The notes under the pieces: generated by a model | What the model saw: only the letters and a program-made list of their open reading frames with translations | Databases searched by the model: none | Told to the model about the DNA's origin: nothing | NCBI RefSeq assembly: GCF_008386495.1 | Contig: NZ_VTHJ01000079.1 | Location: 1 to 38,005 of the forward strand | Origin: Streptomyces tailanensis | GTDB lineage: Bacteria > Actinomycetota > Actinomycetes > Streptomycetales > Streptomycetaceae | Direction: 5' to 3' | Length of the DNA: 38,005 bases | Part shown: in pieces, positions 1 to 7,560 of the stretch | How positions within the stretch are numbered: position 1 is the first letter of the stretch | Layout: every line of letters begins with the position of its first letter | Program-made: the position numbers and the translations under genes

Positions 1-65
1 GTACGCCCAAGACCGTTCGGGGCGTGCGACTGAGCGGACTCGCTTCTGCTCAGTCCACAGGAACG

Positions 66-129
66 GTAATTGGCAGTTCCGTCTCGGCTACATGCCTCGA
101 CACGCCCTGTGCGCGGCGTTGCCAATTAC
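66..129. repeat. 64-bp palindromic repeat, copy A
   Basis: The element is bounded by a perfect 10-bp inverted repeat, GTAATTGGCA at 66-75 and TGCCAATTAC at 120-129. An inner inverted repeat ACGCC/GGCGT lies at about 102-119. It sits just beyond the stop of the sugar permease. A related element lies in inverted orientation at 17326-17399, sharing ATTGGCAGTTCCGTC and CGACACGCC. It could be a MITE-like or extragenic palindromic repeat, or a structured terminator for the permease transcript. The first 65 bases of the window hold nothing recognisable. Confidence 0.55.
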
Positions 130-152
130 TCCCTCCCAGGGGGCCGCTCTCC

Positions 153-1298
153 TCAAGCCCGGCCGTGGGACTCCGCCGCGCGGCGGGCCACCGCGTCGGA
201 GATCACCGCGATGAGCAGTACGCCGCCGGTGATCATGAACTGGACCGCGGGCTGGACTCCCTGGAGGGCCATGCCCGAGGCGATCGACTGGATGATGAGG
301 ACGCCCAGCAGGGCGGACCAGGTCGAGCCGCGGCCGCCGAAGAGACTGGTGCCGCCGATGACGGCGGCGGCGATGGCGTTGATCAGGAGCATGCCTGAGC
401 CCGGGACCTGGGTCGCCGAGGTGAGCCGGGACGCCACGAAGAGGCCGCCGATCGCGGCCAGGGTCCCCGACACCAGGAACACCCCGATCCGTACGCGTGC
501 CACGTCGACGCCGGCCCGCCGCGCCGCCTCCGCGCCGCCGCCCAGGGCGATGACCTGCCGGCCGTAGGGCGTCCGGCGCAGGAAGACGTCCGAGGCGATG
601 ATGACCGCGAGGAGGATCAGGAGGGCGAGCGGGAGCCCCTCGAACCGGTTCAGCACGTACACGGTGGCGAACGCGACCACCGCGAGCAGGGCCGTACGCG
701 CCCAGATCTCGCCCACCGGCCGGCACGGCATCCCGGCGGCGCCGCGACGCCGGCGGTCGTGGTACGAGACGAGGAGGTACGCGGCCGTACCGAGCGCCGC
801 CAGGCCGTACGTGACGGTGGCGGCGCTGAAGTACTGGCGGGTCAGCGTGGCGACGAACCCGTCGCCGCTGAAACTGATGGAGCTCTCGGGCCCGAGCAAC
901 TGGAGCATCAGGCCGTTCCAGGCCAGCAGACCCGCGAGGGTGACGACGAACGCCGGTACGCCGATCTTGGTGAACACGAACCCGTGCACGGCCCCGGCTG
1001 CCGCACCGCAGAGCACGGCGAGGAGCACGGCGAGCCCTTCCGGCACCCCCTGGTTCACGTTCAGCGCCGCGAACAGGGCGCCCGACAGTCCGGCGAGCGA
1101 GCCCACCGACAGGTCGATCTCGCCGATCAGCAGCACGAAGACGACGCCGACGGCGACCAGACCGGTCCCGACGATGTCCACGCTGAGCACGGACAGATTG
1201 CGCGGCGAGAGAAAGGCATCGTTGAGCCCCTGGAACACACCCCAGGTCACGCCAAGAGCAACCAACACCGCAACCGGCCCGAGCTCCCCCTCCCGCAA
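153..1298 (-). CDS. xylose-type sugar ABC transporter permease (XylH-like), start uncertain
   Basis: Inner-membrane permease of a ribose/xylose-class importer (BPD_transp_2 family). It has about 8-10 hydrophobic segments and the family signatures LLIGEIDLSVGSLAGLSGAL, GVPAFVVTLAGLLAWNGLM and AVIGGTSLFGGRGS. The conserved part begins around RLREGELGPVAVLV; I use the in-frame TTG at 1298 because no ATG with a ribosome site is visible, and the frame is open upstream to 1655. The usual neighbours are a binding protein and a two-domain ATPase. Here the binding protein is truncated and overlaps this frame, and no ATPase gene exists, so the transporter is probably non-functional unless it borrows an ATPase. 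A run of seven G on the coding strand (1322-1328) separates this frame from the binding-protein frame and is a likely frameshift site. Confidence 0.75.
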   Translation of the reverse strand: MREGELGPVAVLVALGVTWGVFQGLNDAFLSPRNLSVLSVDIVGTGLVAVGVVFVLLIGEIDLSVGSLAGLSGALFAALNVNQGVPEGLAVLLAVLCGAAAGAVHGFVFTKIGVPAFVVTLAGLLAWNGLMLQLLGPESSISFSGDGFVATLTRQYFSAATVTYGLAALGTAAYLLVSYHDRRRRGAAGMPCRPVGEIWARTALLAVVAFATVYVLNRFEGLPLALLILLAVIIASDVFLRRTPYGRQVIALGGGAEAARRAGVDVARVRIGVFLVSGTLAAIGGLFVASRLTSATQVPGSGMLLINAIAAAVIGGTSLFGGRGSTWSALLGVLIIQSIASGMALQGVQPAVQFMITGGVLLIAVISDAVARRAAESHGRA

Positions 1299-1891
1299 CC
1301 GCCCCCACGCCCCACCGGCAACCCCCCCGAGCCGCCGTCCGTCACGCCACCGGGGCCCGCCACGGCCTGCGCTGCCGCGCCCGCCGCGGCTTGGGCTGCC
1401 GCGTCCGTCAGGGCCTTCGTTGCTGCGTCCATCGCGGCCTCTGCACTTGCGTCCACCGGGGTTTCCGGCGTTGCGTTGGCCGGGGTTGCCGCCACCGTGT
1501 CCGCCGGGGCCTCGACCGATGAGCGCAGCGCCTTGGCGTCGACGGCGGCCACGATCAGGACGTCGACACCCCTGGTGATCATGGCGTCGAGCTGCTGCCG
1601 CTGGACCGCTGGTTCGGCTGTGGCGCCGACCATTGCCGCCGGGCAGTCCGGGCACAGTTCCTTCAGCCGCTTCTCGATGAGGGGCCGGTCGAACTGCCCG
1701 AACCGGGAGGCTCCGCCCCCCGGGAGCAGCAGCCCCACGGTGAGACTCTCGTCGCCGTCACCGTCGCCTCCGCCACCACCCCCGTCACCGCCGCCGCCCG
1801 CGCCGCAGGCTCCGGTCAGCGCGAGCAGGGCGGCGACGCCGACACCGAGAACACCGCGACGAACACCGAGACGACGAACACCGAGACCCAT
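1247..1891 (-). pseudogene. truncated sugar-binding lipoprotein (XylF-like)
   Basis: The start is ATG at 1891 with AAGGAA seven bases upstream. The product has an arginine-rich n-region, a hydrophobic segment and a lipobox ending LTGAC, then a Gly/Asp linker. The binding-protein fold then begins: SLTVGLLLPGGGASRFGQFD and, near residue 100, GVDVLIVAAVDAKALRSSVEA. Family members run to about 350 residues, but here the similarity stops near residue 115. It is replaced by an Ala/Thr/Pro-rich tail that may be the original N-terminus of the downstream permease. I infer a deletion that removed the rest of the binding protein and the whole ATPase gene and fused the remnant to the permease 5' end, followed by a frameshift at the G7 run. 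Confidence 0.7.
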
Positions 1892-2013
1892 GGCCGGTTC
1901 CTTAGGCGTCCTTGCGAGGGATTTGTCCTTGCTTATCCGGTAGTAGCCCTTTGCTACCAAGCTAAGCCAGGCCATTGCGTAACGCGGGTCGAGAGGTCAT
2001 CATCGGGTCACCA

Positions 2014-2046
2014 TTGACAGGAAACTTGATACTTCAATGTTGAAGT
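2014..2046 (+). promoter_or_regulatory. promoter with palindromic operator upstream of esterase
   Basis: TTGACA at 2014-2019 is a good -35 hexamer. A perfect palindrome ACTTCAA-TG-TTGAAGT (2031-2046) covers the region where the -10 would lie, followed by another TTGAAG at 2056-2061. This layout fits a MerR- or MarR-type operator in front of the esterase. No intact regulator gene is adjacent; the only MerR gene in the window, at 26528-26926, is broken. Confidence 0.5.
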
Positions 2047-2080
2047 GTTGGAGTGTTGAAGCGATAGGGGTGGTCGGATC

Positions 2081-3010
2081 ATGCCGTTCAGTTCCCGCAT
2101 CCAGGCCAGAGGCGTCCAACTGCTGCTCAGCGGCATGATGACCCGCGTCCACGAGGAGCTGGGCTTCACCGACATCCCGAAGCGCACGGAATCCCTGCGG
2201 GTGGAGACGGGTGCCGGGCCGGTGGACTGCACGGTCTACCGCCCCCCGGCCGGCACCGGCACCGGCACCGGCACCGGAACCGGCACTGACACGGACAAGC
2301 CTGCCCCCGTGTACGTCAACTTCCACGGCGGCGGCTTCATCGTCGGCCGGCCCGAGCAGGACGACCACATCTGCCGCTACATCGCCGCCACAGCGGGCTG
2401 CGTGGTGATCAACGTTGACTACGCCGTCGCCCCCCAGCGGCCGTACCCGACCGCCGTCACCCAGGCGTACGACGTCACCGAGTGGATCGCCGAGAACGGC
2501 GCAGCCCACGGCTGGGACGGCTCACGGCTCGCCGTGGGAGGGCACAGCGCCGGGGCCAACCTCACCGCCGCGGTCTGCCGTACGGCCCGGGAGCGCGGCA
2601 CCTTCACGCCCCGGCTCCAGATCATCGACTCCGCACCGCTCGACCAGCTCGCCGACCCGTCCACGAAGCAGTCCCCCATCGCCAAGCCGCTGCTCGCCCC
2701 CCACCTCATGCGGATCTTCACCGCCGCCTACGTCCCGGACCCCGCCGACCGGGCCCACCCCCTCGTCTCGCCCGCGTTCGCCGACGACCTCGCCGGTCTT
2801 CCGCCCGCCCTGGTCATCACCGCCGAGTACGACCGCCTGCGCGACGAGGGCGACGCCTACGCCAAGGCCCTGGACGCGGCGGGCGTCCCGGTCACCCACC
2901 GCGTCTTCGAGGGCGTCGACCACTACTTCACCCACACCGGCCCGGTACCCGCCGGCAAGGAGGCCATCGAGCTGATGTCCGACACCCTGCGCACGGCCCT
3001 CGCCGCCTGA
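2081..3010 (+). CDS. alpha/beta hydrolase, HSL-type esterase
   Basis: Cytosolic carboxylesterase or lipase of the hormone-sensitive-lipase family, 309 residues, a normal length. The oxyanion-hole motif is NFHGGGFIVG, the nucleophile elbow is GGHSAGAN, the catalytic acid lies in TAEYDRLRDEG and the histidine in GVDHYFTH. A ribosome site AGGGG lies about a dozen bases before the ATG. Between the N-terminal cap and the hydrolase core a (GGCACC)n repeat at about 2252-2290 encodes a Thr-Gly run, which should be a flexible, length-variable loop. The gene stands alone behind the operator at 2014-2046, so it is probably inducible. The substrate cannot be told from sequence. The 3' half is antisense to the extended reading frame of the neighbouring CPBP gene. 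Confidence 0.9.
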   Translation: MPFSSRIQARGVQLLLSGMMTRVHEELGFTDIPKRTESLRVETGAGPVDCTVYRPPAGTGTGTGTGTGTDTDKPAPVYVNFHGGGFIVGRPEQDDHICRYIAATAGCVVINVDYAVAPQRPYPTAVTQAYDVTEWIAENGAAHGWDGSRLAVGGHSAGANLTAAVCRTARERGTFTPRLQIIDSAPLDQLADPSTKQSPIAKPLLAPHLMRIFTAAYVPDPADRAHPLVSPAFADDLAGLPPALVITAEYDRLRDEGDAYAKALDAAGVPVTHRVFEGVDHYFTHTGPVPAGKEAIELMSDTLRTALAA

Positions 3011-4096
3011 CCGGCGGGCGTCACGGGGGCCGTGGGCCCCTGGGCGTACGGGCCAGACAGGCGGCTGCGGGTATGCGTGCGGGTACGCGCCCGGGAAGGG
3101 ACCCTGCGGGTACGCCCCCGGGAAGTTCGGCCGCGGAGGGAGCGGCAGCGGCGCCGGGACGGTGCGGGTCGGCGTACGGCGACGCGCCAGCCACAGGACG
3201 GTCGCCGCGTACAGGGCGATGCCGACCAGGTCGACGGCCACGTACTGCCAGGGCGCGTCCGCGGCGGTGTCGTCGCTCTTGAGGCCGTCGACGACGGCGG
3301 CCGAGATGCCGAAGGCCAGGAGGTTGTTCACGGCGTGCAGTCCGATGGCCGCCTCCAGACCGCCCGTGCGCACGGTCAGCCAGCCCGCGACCACTCCGTA
3401 CACGGCCAGGTCGGCGAAGCCCCACGGGGTGCCCCAGCCGTGGGCGGCGGCGAACAGCACGGCCTGGGGCACGAGCGCCCACCAGGGCGAGCGCAGGAAC
3501 GCGCCGACCGCCTGCGTGAGCCAGCCCCGGAAGACGTACTCCTCGGCGGCCGCCTGCAGCGGTACCAGGACGACCAGCATGGCGAGCGCCGGGACGAAGA
3601 CCTCCCAGCCCGCCCACCGCTCCGGCGGGGCACCCTCCGAGGGCAGCAGGAACATGACCCCGGTGGCCACGCCGAGGATCGGCAGCGCCGCCAGCACACA
3701 CCACCCCAGCCACGGCCACCGCAGCCCGCCCGTCACGGACGAGACCGTGCCGGCCGGGCGGCCGCCGATCCAGCGCACCGCGAGCAGCACGACGGGTATG
3801 GCTACGGCGATGATCAGCAGGTCGACGGCGGTGCCGGATACGGGGCCGAACTCGACGGTCCCTTCGGGGTCGTCCGGGTAGCCCCTGGCGGCTCCCCAGA
3901 CGGAGGAGAGTCCGAAGACCAGCCCGAGCGCGAACGCGTACGCCACGATCACGAACAGGGTGCCCACCAGGGGCCGCCACCATCGGTGACGTGCCGAGAC
4001 GCGGGCCATGCGGTGGTAGGCGAGCGGTTCCGGGAGGGGTTCGGGGAGTGGTTGGGGGAGGGGCGGTGGCGTCGGGGCGGCGAACGGGTTCGTCAT
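2522..4096 (-). CDS. CPBP-family intramembrane metalloprotease, with 3' read-through
   Basis: ATG at 4096 has GGGAGG nine bases upstream. A Pro-rich N-terminus is followed by about eight membrane segments and the Abi/CPBP motifs: AAAEEYVFRGWL (the EExxxR motif), FAAAHGWGTPWG and IGLHAVNNLLAF. These residues form the metal site of Rce1-like glutamic/metallo-proteases; the bacterial substrate is unknown. The recognisable protein ends near residue 355 after a Tyr/Pro-rich tail (AYPQGPFPGAYPHAYPQPP). The frame then continues for about 160 residues antisense to the esterase gene. One extra C within the C5 run at 3025-3029 (G on the plus strand) would give a stop at 3021, so the extension is probably caused by a 1-base loss or a sequencing error. 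Confidence 0.8.
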   Translation of the reverse strand: MTNPFAAPTPPPLPQPLPEPLPEPLAYHRMARVSARHRWWRPLVGTLFVIVAYAFALGLVFGLSSVWGAARGYPDDPEGTVEFGPVSGTAVDLLIIAVAIPVVLLAVRWIGGRPAGTVSSVTGGLRWPWLGWCVLAALPILGVATGVMFLLPSEGAPPERWAGWEVFVPALAMLVVLVPLQAAAEEYVFRGWLTQAVGAFLRSPWWALVPQAVLFAAAHGWGTPWGFADLAVYGVVAGWLTVRTGGLEAAIGLHAVNNLLAFGISAAVVDGLKSDDTAADAPWQYVAVDLVGIALYAATVLWLARRRTPTRTVPAPLPLPPRPNFPGAYPQGPFPGAYPHAYPQPPVWPVRPGAHGPRDARRSGGEGRAQGVGHQLDGLLAGGYRAGVGEVVVDALEDAVGDRDARRVQGLGVGVALVAQAVVLGGDDQGGRKTGEVVGERGRDEGVGPVGGVRDVGGGEDPHEVGGEQRLGDGGLLRGRVGELVERCGVDDLEPGREGAALPGRTADRGGEVGPGAVPSHGEP

Positions 4097-4163
4097 GGCG
4101 ACAAGCCTCCCCGAGGGCCCCGCGGCCCGACATCAGCCCCAGGCACGAACTGATCTCCACCGA

Positions 4164-4190
4164 AAGGCAGAGAAGGCAGAGAAGGCAGAG
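4164..4190 (+). repeat. three tandem copies of a 9-bp unit
   Basis: AAGGCAGAG is repeated three times without interruption between the divergent starts of the CPBP protease and the membrane protein at 4286. It lies outside the coding regions. Confidence 0.8.
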
Positions 4191-4285
4191 AGCGCCCTTC
4201 ACAAGTCCCGCCCCGGCTCCGCCGCCCTCCCTCTGACCTCACTGATAGCTTGCTGCACCTGCCTATCCACAACCGGGGGACAACC

Positions 4286-4888
4286 GTGAACCAGCCGCCA
4301 CCGTCCTACCAGAACCCGTACGGTCAGCCCGCCCCGCCGCCGCAACAGCCGCCCGGGTACGGACAGTTCCAGCCCCAGCCGCAGCCCTTCGCACCGCAGC
4401 CCTTCGCGCCGCGGCCGAACGTCAGAAGCGGGCATCCGGTCGGCGCGGTGTTCCTGGGGCTCCTCGTCTCGTTCCTCGTCGCGCTGCTCTACTCCGGCCT
4501 CAACGTGGCCACGTACAAGGATCAGACGTTCGCCATCTCCACCACCCTCTACCTGGGCCACGCGCTGCTCAACGGAGCGATCGTCGGATCCCTGGTCGGC
4601 CTGGTGGGCGGCCGGAGCAATGGCGCGAGGATCGGCGGGGCCGTCATCGCCGCGCTCGGCGCCTTCTTCGGCTACACCAACTCCCTGCCCCTTGTCTTCG
4701 CCTACGAGCAAACCCCCCGCGCCGCCTGGGACTTGCTGACGTACGAGCCCTTCTTCCCGGCCAAGGCATGGTGGAACGACGAGGGGGCCGGCGGAGTCGA
4801 CTGGTCCTCCCCGCTCGGCCTCGTACTCGCCGCCGCCGTCGCATTCGGTCTCGCCTACGCCATCGGCTCCAGGCGCCGCCGCGCGTAA
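4286..4888 (+). CDS. Pro/Gln-rich small membrane protein
   Basis: I choose GTG at 4286 because GGGGGA lies five bases upstream; an in-frame ATG at 4250 has no ribosome site. The 200-residue product starts with about 50 residues rich in Pro, Gln and Tyr (PPSYQNPYGQPAPPPQQPPG), followed by four hydrophobic segments: FLGLLVSFLVALLYSGL, the GAIVGSLVGLVGG region, GAVIAALGAFFGY and LGLVLAAAVAFGLAYAIG. The end is the basic SRRRRA. Similar Pro-rich membrane proteins are common in Streptomyces and have no assigned function. It converges on the heme-protein gene, leaving 15 bases between the stops. Confidence 0.8.
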   Translation: MNQPPPSYQNPYGQPAPPPQQPPGYGQFQPQPQPFAPQPFAPRPNVRSGHPVGAVFLGLLVSFLVALLYSGLNVATYKDQTFAISTTLYLGHALLNGAIVGSLVGLVGGRSNGARIGGAVIAALGAFFGYTNSLPLVFAYEQTPRAAWDLLTYEPFFPAKAWWNDEGAGGVDWSSPLGLVLAAAVAFGLAYAIGSRRRRA

Positions 4889-4903
4889 CGCACGCACACC
4901 GTG

Positions 4904-5830
4904 CTAAGCGTCGGGCAGTGACACGGCGAGGTGCTCCCACGCCGCGTGCACGTCCTCCCCGACGATCCCGAACTGGGTGATGACCGCGACGCAGCGGCCG
5001 TCCTCGTCGTCGAGTTCGAGTGCCGAGGTGGGGCCGTGGGCCGCCGTGGAGCGGACGAGGTGGCAGGCCCGGACGCCCGCGAGGTCGATCTCCACCGAGC
5101 TCTCCGCGACCGCCGCGAACACCCGCCCGCCGACGATCCGGTCGGTGACGTGCACGCGGCCGCCGCACGCCTGCATGGCCGCCGGGGCGAACACCGCGAC
5201 GCCGATCGGCAGTCCGACGGAGCAGACGTGGTCGAGGACGGCGGGTACGACGCCGGCGTCGATCGCCCGGTGCTCACCCCGGTACCGGTCGAACGCCCCG
5301 CGCCGTGCGGCCCCGCCGTCCGCGAGGACCGCGTCGAGCTGCGCGAGCTGGTCGCCGTTCTCCCAGGCGGGTAGCGAAACGTTCTCCCAGGCGGGTACGG
5401 AGATGGCCGCGGACGGTCCGACGGCCCGCGCCCCGGCATCCAGCGTGCCCACCAGTCCGGCCAGCAGCCGGTCGCCCTCGGAGAGCAGCCGCCCCTGGTG
5501 CACGGTCCGGCCGTCCGCGTCGAGCAGGTGGAGGGTCACCGAGCCGGTGGACTGCTCCCGCGCGACCACGGCCGAGGCGACACCGGCGGCGTCGAGGCGC
5601 AGCGCGATCTCGCCCGGGCGGACGGCGAACGCGTCGCCGCGCAGGCTCGGGACCGCGTAACCGCCCGCCTGGTCGATCCGCGCGACCGGGCCTCCGGTGA
5701 CCGCCTGGACGTACTGGAAGAGCGTCAGGCACCGCGCCAGCTCCGGCATCCGCGCGTCGATCAGGCGCGCGCTGCGCTTCCGCCGGCCGCAGCATCCCTC
5801 GAATCCGCAACCACCATCATGGTCGGTCAT
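4904..5830 (-). CDS. HemS/ChuX-like heme utilisation protein
   Basis: 308 residues, last gene of the three-gene operon; its ATG follows the reductase stop by two bases. The first half contains TLHLLDADGRTVHQGRLL, matching the HemS/ChuS pattern in which a strand reading FFDADGTAVHK is followed by a SDR/AAF helix. The second half contains VGLPIGVAVFAPAAMQACGG and TSALELDDEDGRCVAV, matching the LPImvFvgNrGciQIH and tSLElFDadGel segments of the duplicated hemin-degrading-factor fold. Members bind heme and several degrade it or hand it on. The N-terminus is short and Cys-rich (GGCGFEGCCGRRKR), which is unusual for the family. Placement behind a diflavin reductase suggests an electron source for heme chemistry. 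Family assignment is by visual pattern matching and should be treated as probable. Confidence 0.6.
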   Translation of the reverse strand: MTDHDGGCGFEGCCGRRKRSARLIDARMPELARCLTLFQYVQAVTGGPVARIDQAGGYAVPSLRGDAFAVRPGEIALRLDAAGVASAVVAREQSTGSVTLHLLDADGRTVHQGRLLSEGDRLLAGLVGTLDAGARAVGPSAAISVPAWENVSLPAWENGDQLAQLDAVLADGGAARRGAFDRYRGEHRAIDAGVVPAVLDHVCSVGLPIGVAVFAPAAMQACGGRVHVTDRIVGGRVFAAVAESSVEIDLAGVRACHLVRSTAAHGPTSALELDDEDGRCVAVITQFGIVGEDVHAAWEHLAVSLPDA

Positions 5831-5832
5831 GC

Positions 5833-7560
5833 TCAGTACACGTCCCGCACATAGCGCTTCGCCCGGCGCAGGTCCGCGAGGTACTCCGCCGCGTCGTCGT
5901 CACCGCGTCCGCGCTGCTCGGCGATGACGCCCAGCAGGGCCGCCTCGACGTCCTTCGCCATACGGGAGGCATCGCCGCAGACGTAGAGGTGCGCGCCCTC
6001 CTCCAGCCACGCGTACAGCTCGCGCGACCGCTCCCGCATCCGCGTCTGCACGTACACCTTCTCGGCCTGGTCGCGCGAGAACGCGAGGTCGAGCTCGGTG
6101 AGCACGCCGCGCTTCCGCAACTCGTCCAGCTCGTCCTCGTAGACGAAGTCCGTGGCGCGGTGCTGGTCGCCGAAGAACAGCCAGTTGCGCCCGGCGGCGC
6201 CCCGCGCGGCGCGCTCGTGCAGGAAGCCGCGGAACGGCGCGATGCCCGTGCCGGGGCCGATCATGACCATCGGGGCGTCGTCGTCGGCCGGGACGCCGAA
6301 GGAGGCGTTCGGCTGTACGAAGACGCCTACGGCCGAGTCCGCCCTGTCCGCGAGGTACGTCGACGCCACGCCCTCGTACGTCCGCTGCCCGGTGCCGTAG
6401 CGGACGGACGCGACGGTGAGGTGGATGCGGTCGGGGTGGGCGAGCGGGCTCGACGAGATCGAGTACTGCCGTGCCTGCAACGGCCGCAGGAACGGGAGGA
6501 GTTCGGCCAGGTCCGGTGCGGCGGGGCCGGCGTCCCGGAGCAGGTCGAGTATGTCCCGGCCCCAGAGCCAGGAGTCGAGGTCTGAGCGGTCGCCGTGCGC
6601 GACGACCGCCGCGAGCTCGCTCGACGGGGCGCGCTCGACGAGGTCGGCGATCAGTTCCTTGGACGGGATGCGGATCTCGCGTTCGGTGCGCAGGAGTTGG
6701 GCGGCCTCCTCGTCACCGCTCGCACCGAGGTGCGTCAGCAACTCCCCTACGAGCACGGCGTCGTTCACCGGTACGACGGCCAGCGCGTCGCCCGCCTCGT
6801 ACGTGATGCCGCTGTCGCCGAGGTCGAACTCGTAGTGGCGGATCTCCTTCGCGCTGTCCGGCGAGGAGAGAAGCCGGTTCACGGCGAGGCGGGAGCGGTA
6901 AGGGTTGCGCTTGTTCCACTGGGAGCGCTTCGTCACGGGCGCCGGAGCCTTTGCGGCCGCCGGGGAAGCCCCGGTCTCCGCGACCAGACGCTCCAGCACC
7001 GCCGCCGTCCACTCCGCCGCCGGCTCCTCGAAGTCGACGTCGCAGTCCACGCGGTCGTGCAGCCGGGTGGCCCCCAGCTGCTCAAGGCGGGTGTCGATGA
7101 GCTTCGCGGCCTGGCAGAAGTCGTCGTATCCCCGGTCGCCGAGCCCGAGGACGGCGTAGGTCAGGCCCTCCAGGCGCGGTGCCGTGTCGGCCTGGAGCGC
7201 CTCCCAGAACAGCATGGCGTTGTCGGGCATCTCGCCCTCGCCGTACGTCGAGGTGACGACGAGGACGTGGGACATCGCGGCGAGCCGCTCGGGCGTGACG
7301 TCGTCGAGCGCGGTGGCGGTGCCGCCGAGGCCGCGGGCGCGGGCCCCGGTGACGAGTTCGCCGGCGAGGAACTCGGCGTTCCCGGTCTGCGTGCCGTACA
7401 GGACGTCGATGGTGGCGGCGGGCGCGTCGCCCGCCCCGGCGTTTTGGCGTCCGGCGGCCGCGATGCCGGCGATGAACCCGGCGAGCCAGGCCTCCTGCGC
7501 GGCGGAGAACGGCGCGTCGGCCGGGATGAGGGTTCCGGTCGGGGGCGTCAGGGTGTTCAC
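5833..7560 (-). CDS. CysJ-like diflavin NADPH reductase
   Basis: 575-residue cytosolic flavoprotein of the sulfite reductase alpha/cytochrome P450 reductase family. It moves electrons from NADPH through FAD to FMN. Visible parts: an FMN flavodoxin domain at about 50-195 (VLYGTQTGNAEFLAGEL, VTSTYGEGEMPDNA, GLGDRGYDDFC), a linker domain, FAD binding at RQYSISSSP, pyridine-nucleotide binding at GPGTGIAPFRGFL and YVCGDASRMAKDV, and the C-terminal aromatic YVRDVY. The start is GTG at 7560, overlapping the stop of the glutamate-synthase-like gene as GTGA, which indicates translational coupling. No CysI hemoprotein gene is nearby, so the acceptor is probably the upstream GltB-like protein or the downstream heme protein. 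Confidence 0.9.
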   Translation of the reverse strand: MNTLTPPTGTLIPADAPFSAAQEAWLAGFIAGIAAAGRQNAGAGDAPAATIDVLYGTQTGNAEFLAGELVTGARARGLGGTATALDDVTPERLAAMSHVLVVTSTYGEGEMPDNAMLFWEALQADTAPRLEGLTYAVLGLGDRGYDDFCQAAKLIDTRLEQLGATRLHDRVDCDVDFEEPAAEWTAAVLERLVAETGASPAAAKAPAPVTKRSQWNKRNPYRSRLAVNRLLSSPDSAKEIRHYEFDLGDSGITYEAGDALAVVPVNDAVLVGELLTHLGASGDEEAAQLLRTEREIRIPSKELIADLVERAPSSELAAVVAHGDRSDLDSWLWGRDILDLLRDAGPAAPDLAELLPFLRPLQARQYSISSSPLAHPDRIHLTVASVRYGTGQRTYEGVASTYLADRADSAVGVFVQPNASFGVPADDDAPMVMIGPGTGIAPFRGFLHERAARGAAGRNWLFFGDQHRATDFVYEDELDELRKRGVLTELDLAFSRDQAEKVYVQTRMRERSRELYAWLEEGAHLYVCGDASRMAKDVEAALLGVIAEQRGRGDDDAAEYLADLRRAKRYVRDVY

